A stretch of DNA of 5,124 bases, taken from positions 8,160 to 13,283 of the forward strand of contig NHIA01000043.1 of NCBI GenBank assembly GCA_002170825.1. The letters are read 5' to 3'. Source of the stretch: Cyanobacteria bacterium TMED177. Its GTDB lineage: Bacteria > Cyanobacteriota > Cyanobacteriia > PCC-6307 > Cyanobiaceae. The notes under the pieces were generated by a model that ran no database searches, was not told the DNA's origin, and saw only the letters and a list, made by a program, of their open reading frames with translations. The position numbers and the translations under genes were made by a program. Each line of letters opens with the position of its first letter. The stretch's first letter is position 1. This document shows positions 4,947 to 5,124 of this stretch, piece by piece.

Positions 4947-5124
4947 AACCACGAAGCAGGCACCCTGGCTTTGGGTGTAGGCGTCGTAACCGACGATGCG
5001 CACGTGGTGATCGGGGTATGCGCGATGGCAAGCCTCGAGCTCACTGACGACAACGTTCAGATCCTTCTCACCGAAGAAGGGGAGCTTCCAATACGACCAG
5101 TAGGTGGCCATGGAGTTGCTGGGA
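4932..5124 (-). CDS. cbbS: Rubisco small subunit, form IA (C-terminal part)
   Basis: This is the C-terminal 63 residues plus stop of the small subunit of ribulose-1,5-bisphosphate carboxylase/oxygenase. The start lies beyond the right edge; form I small subunits of this type are about 110 residues, so a bit more than half is present. Recognisable stretches are [17 protein letters not shown], the [20 protein letters not shown] segment and the C-terminal ending ACFVVFEGR, all typical of the small subunit in alpha-carboxysome operons. With CbbL it forms the L8S8 enzyme that fixes CO2 in the carboxysome lumen. The next gene downstream on the same strand is csoS2, after a 101-base spacer that contains two hairpins. 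The stop codon TGA sits in the loop of the first hairpin. The family call is secure; the gene is cut only by the window edge. Confidence 0.95.
   Translation of the reverse strand, partial: PSNSMATYWSYWKLPFFGEKDLNVVVSELEACHRAYPDHHVRIVGYDAYTQSQGACFVVFEGR

Overview
The window is part of an alpha-carboxysome (cso) operon, and every gene lies on the minus strand. Read in the direction of transcription (right to left), it holds the 3' end of the Rubisco small-subunit gene cbbS, then csoS2 (scaffold), csoSCA/csoS3 (carboxysomal carbonic anhydrase), csoS4A and csoS4B (pentameric vertex proteins), and the first 21 codons of a further open frame. The GC-rich DNA, a form IA small subunit, a long cyanobacterial-style CsoS2 and this gene order point to a marine or brackish picocyanobacterium (Synechococcus/Cyanobium type). 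A high-GC relative of low-light Prochlorococcus is less likely. The species cannot be named from this window.

Layout: 4932-5124 cbbS 3' part; 4831-4931 a 101-base spacer with two hairpins, the second terminator-like; 2470-4830 csoS2 with four N-repeats, six M-repeats and a C-terminal region; 702-2462 csoSCA, 7 bases downstream; 367-699 csoS4A, 2 bases downstream with a clear AGGAGG; 116-367 csoS4B, overlapping by one base (TGATG); 65-115 a pyrimidine-rich (on the mRNA) spacer; 1-64 a truncated open frame rich in Arg, Ser and Thr. From csoS2 to csoS4B the genes are packed so tightly that one transcript with translational coupling is likely. No promoter is visible in the window.

How the genes work together: CbbL/CbbS Rubisco is gathered by the N-repeats of CsoS2, whose M-repeats and C-terminus attach the cargo to the shell. 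CsoSCA converts bicarbonate to CO2 inside the shell, and CsoS4A/B close the icosahedral vertices. The system itself is known. The most interesting points are a close copy of the CsoS2 Rubisco-binding N-peptide in the disordered N-terminus of CsoSCA; tandem hairpins between cbbS and csoS2 that could set the Rubisco-to-scaffold ratio; an in-frame C_CCT_TTT slippery heptamer in csoS2 whose -1 frame stops at once; and a Pro/Ala/Ser-rich tail on CsoS4A.
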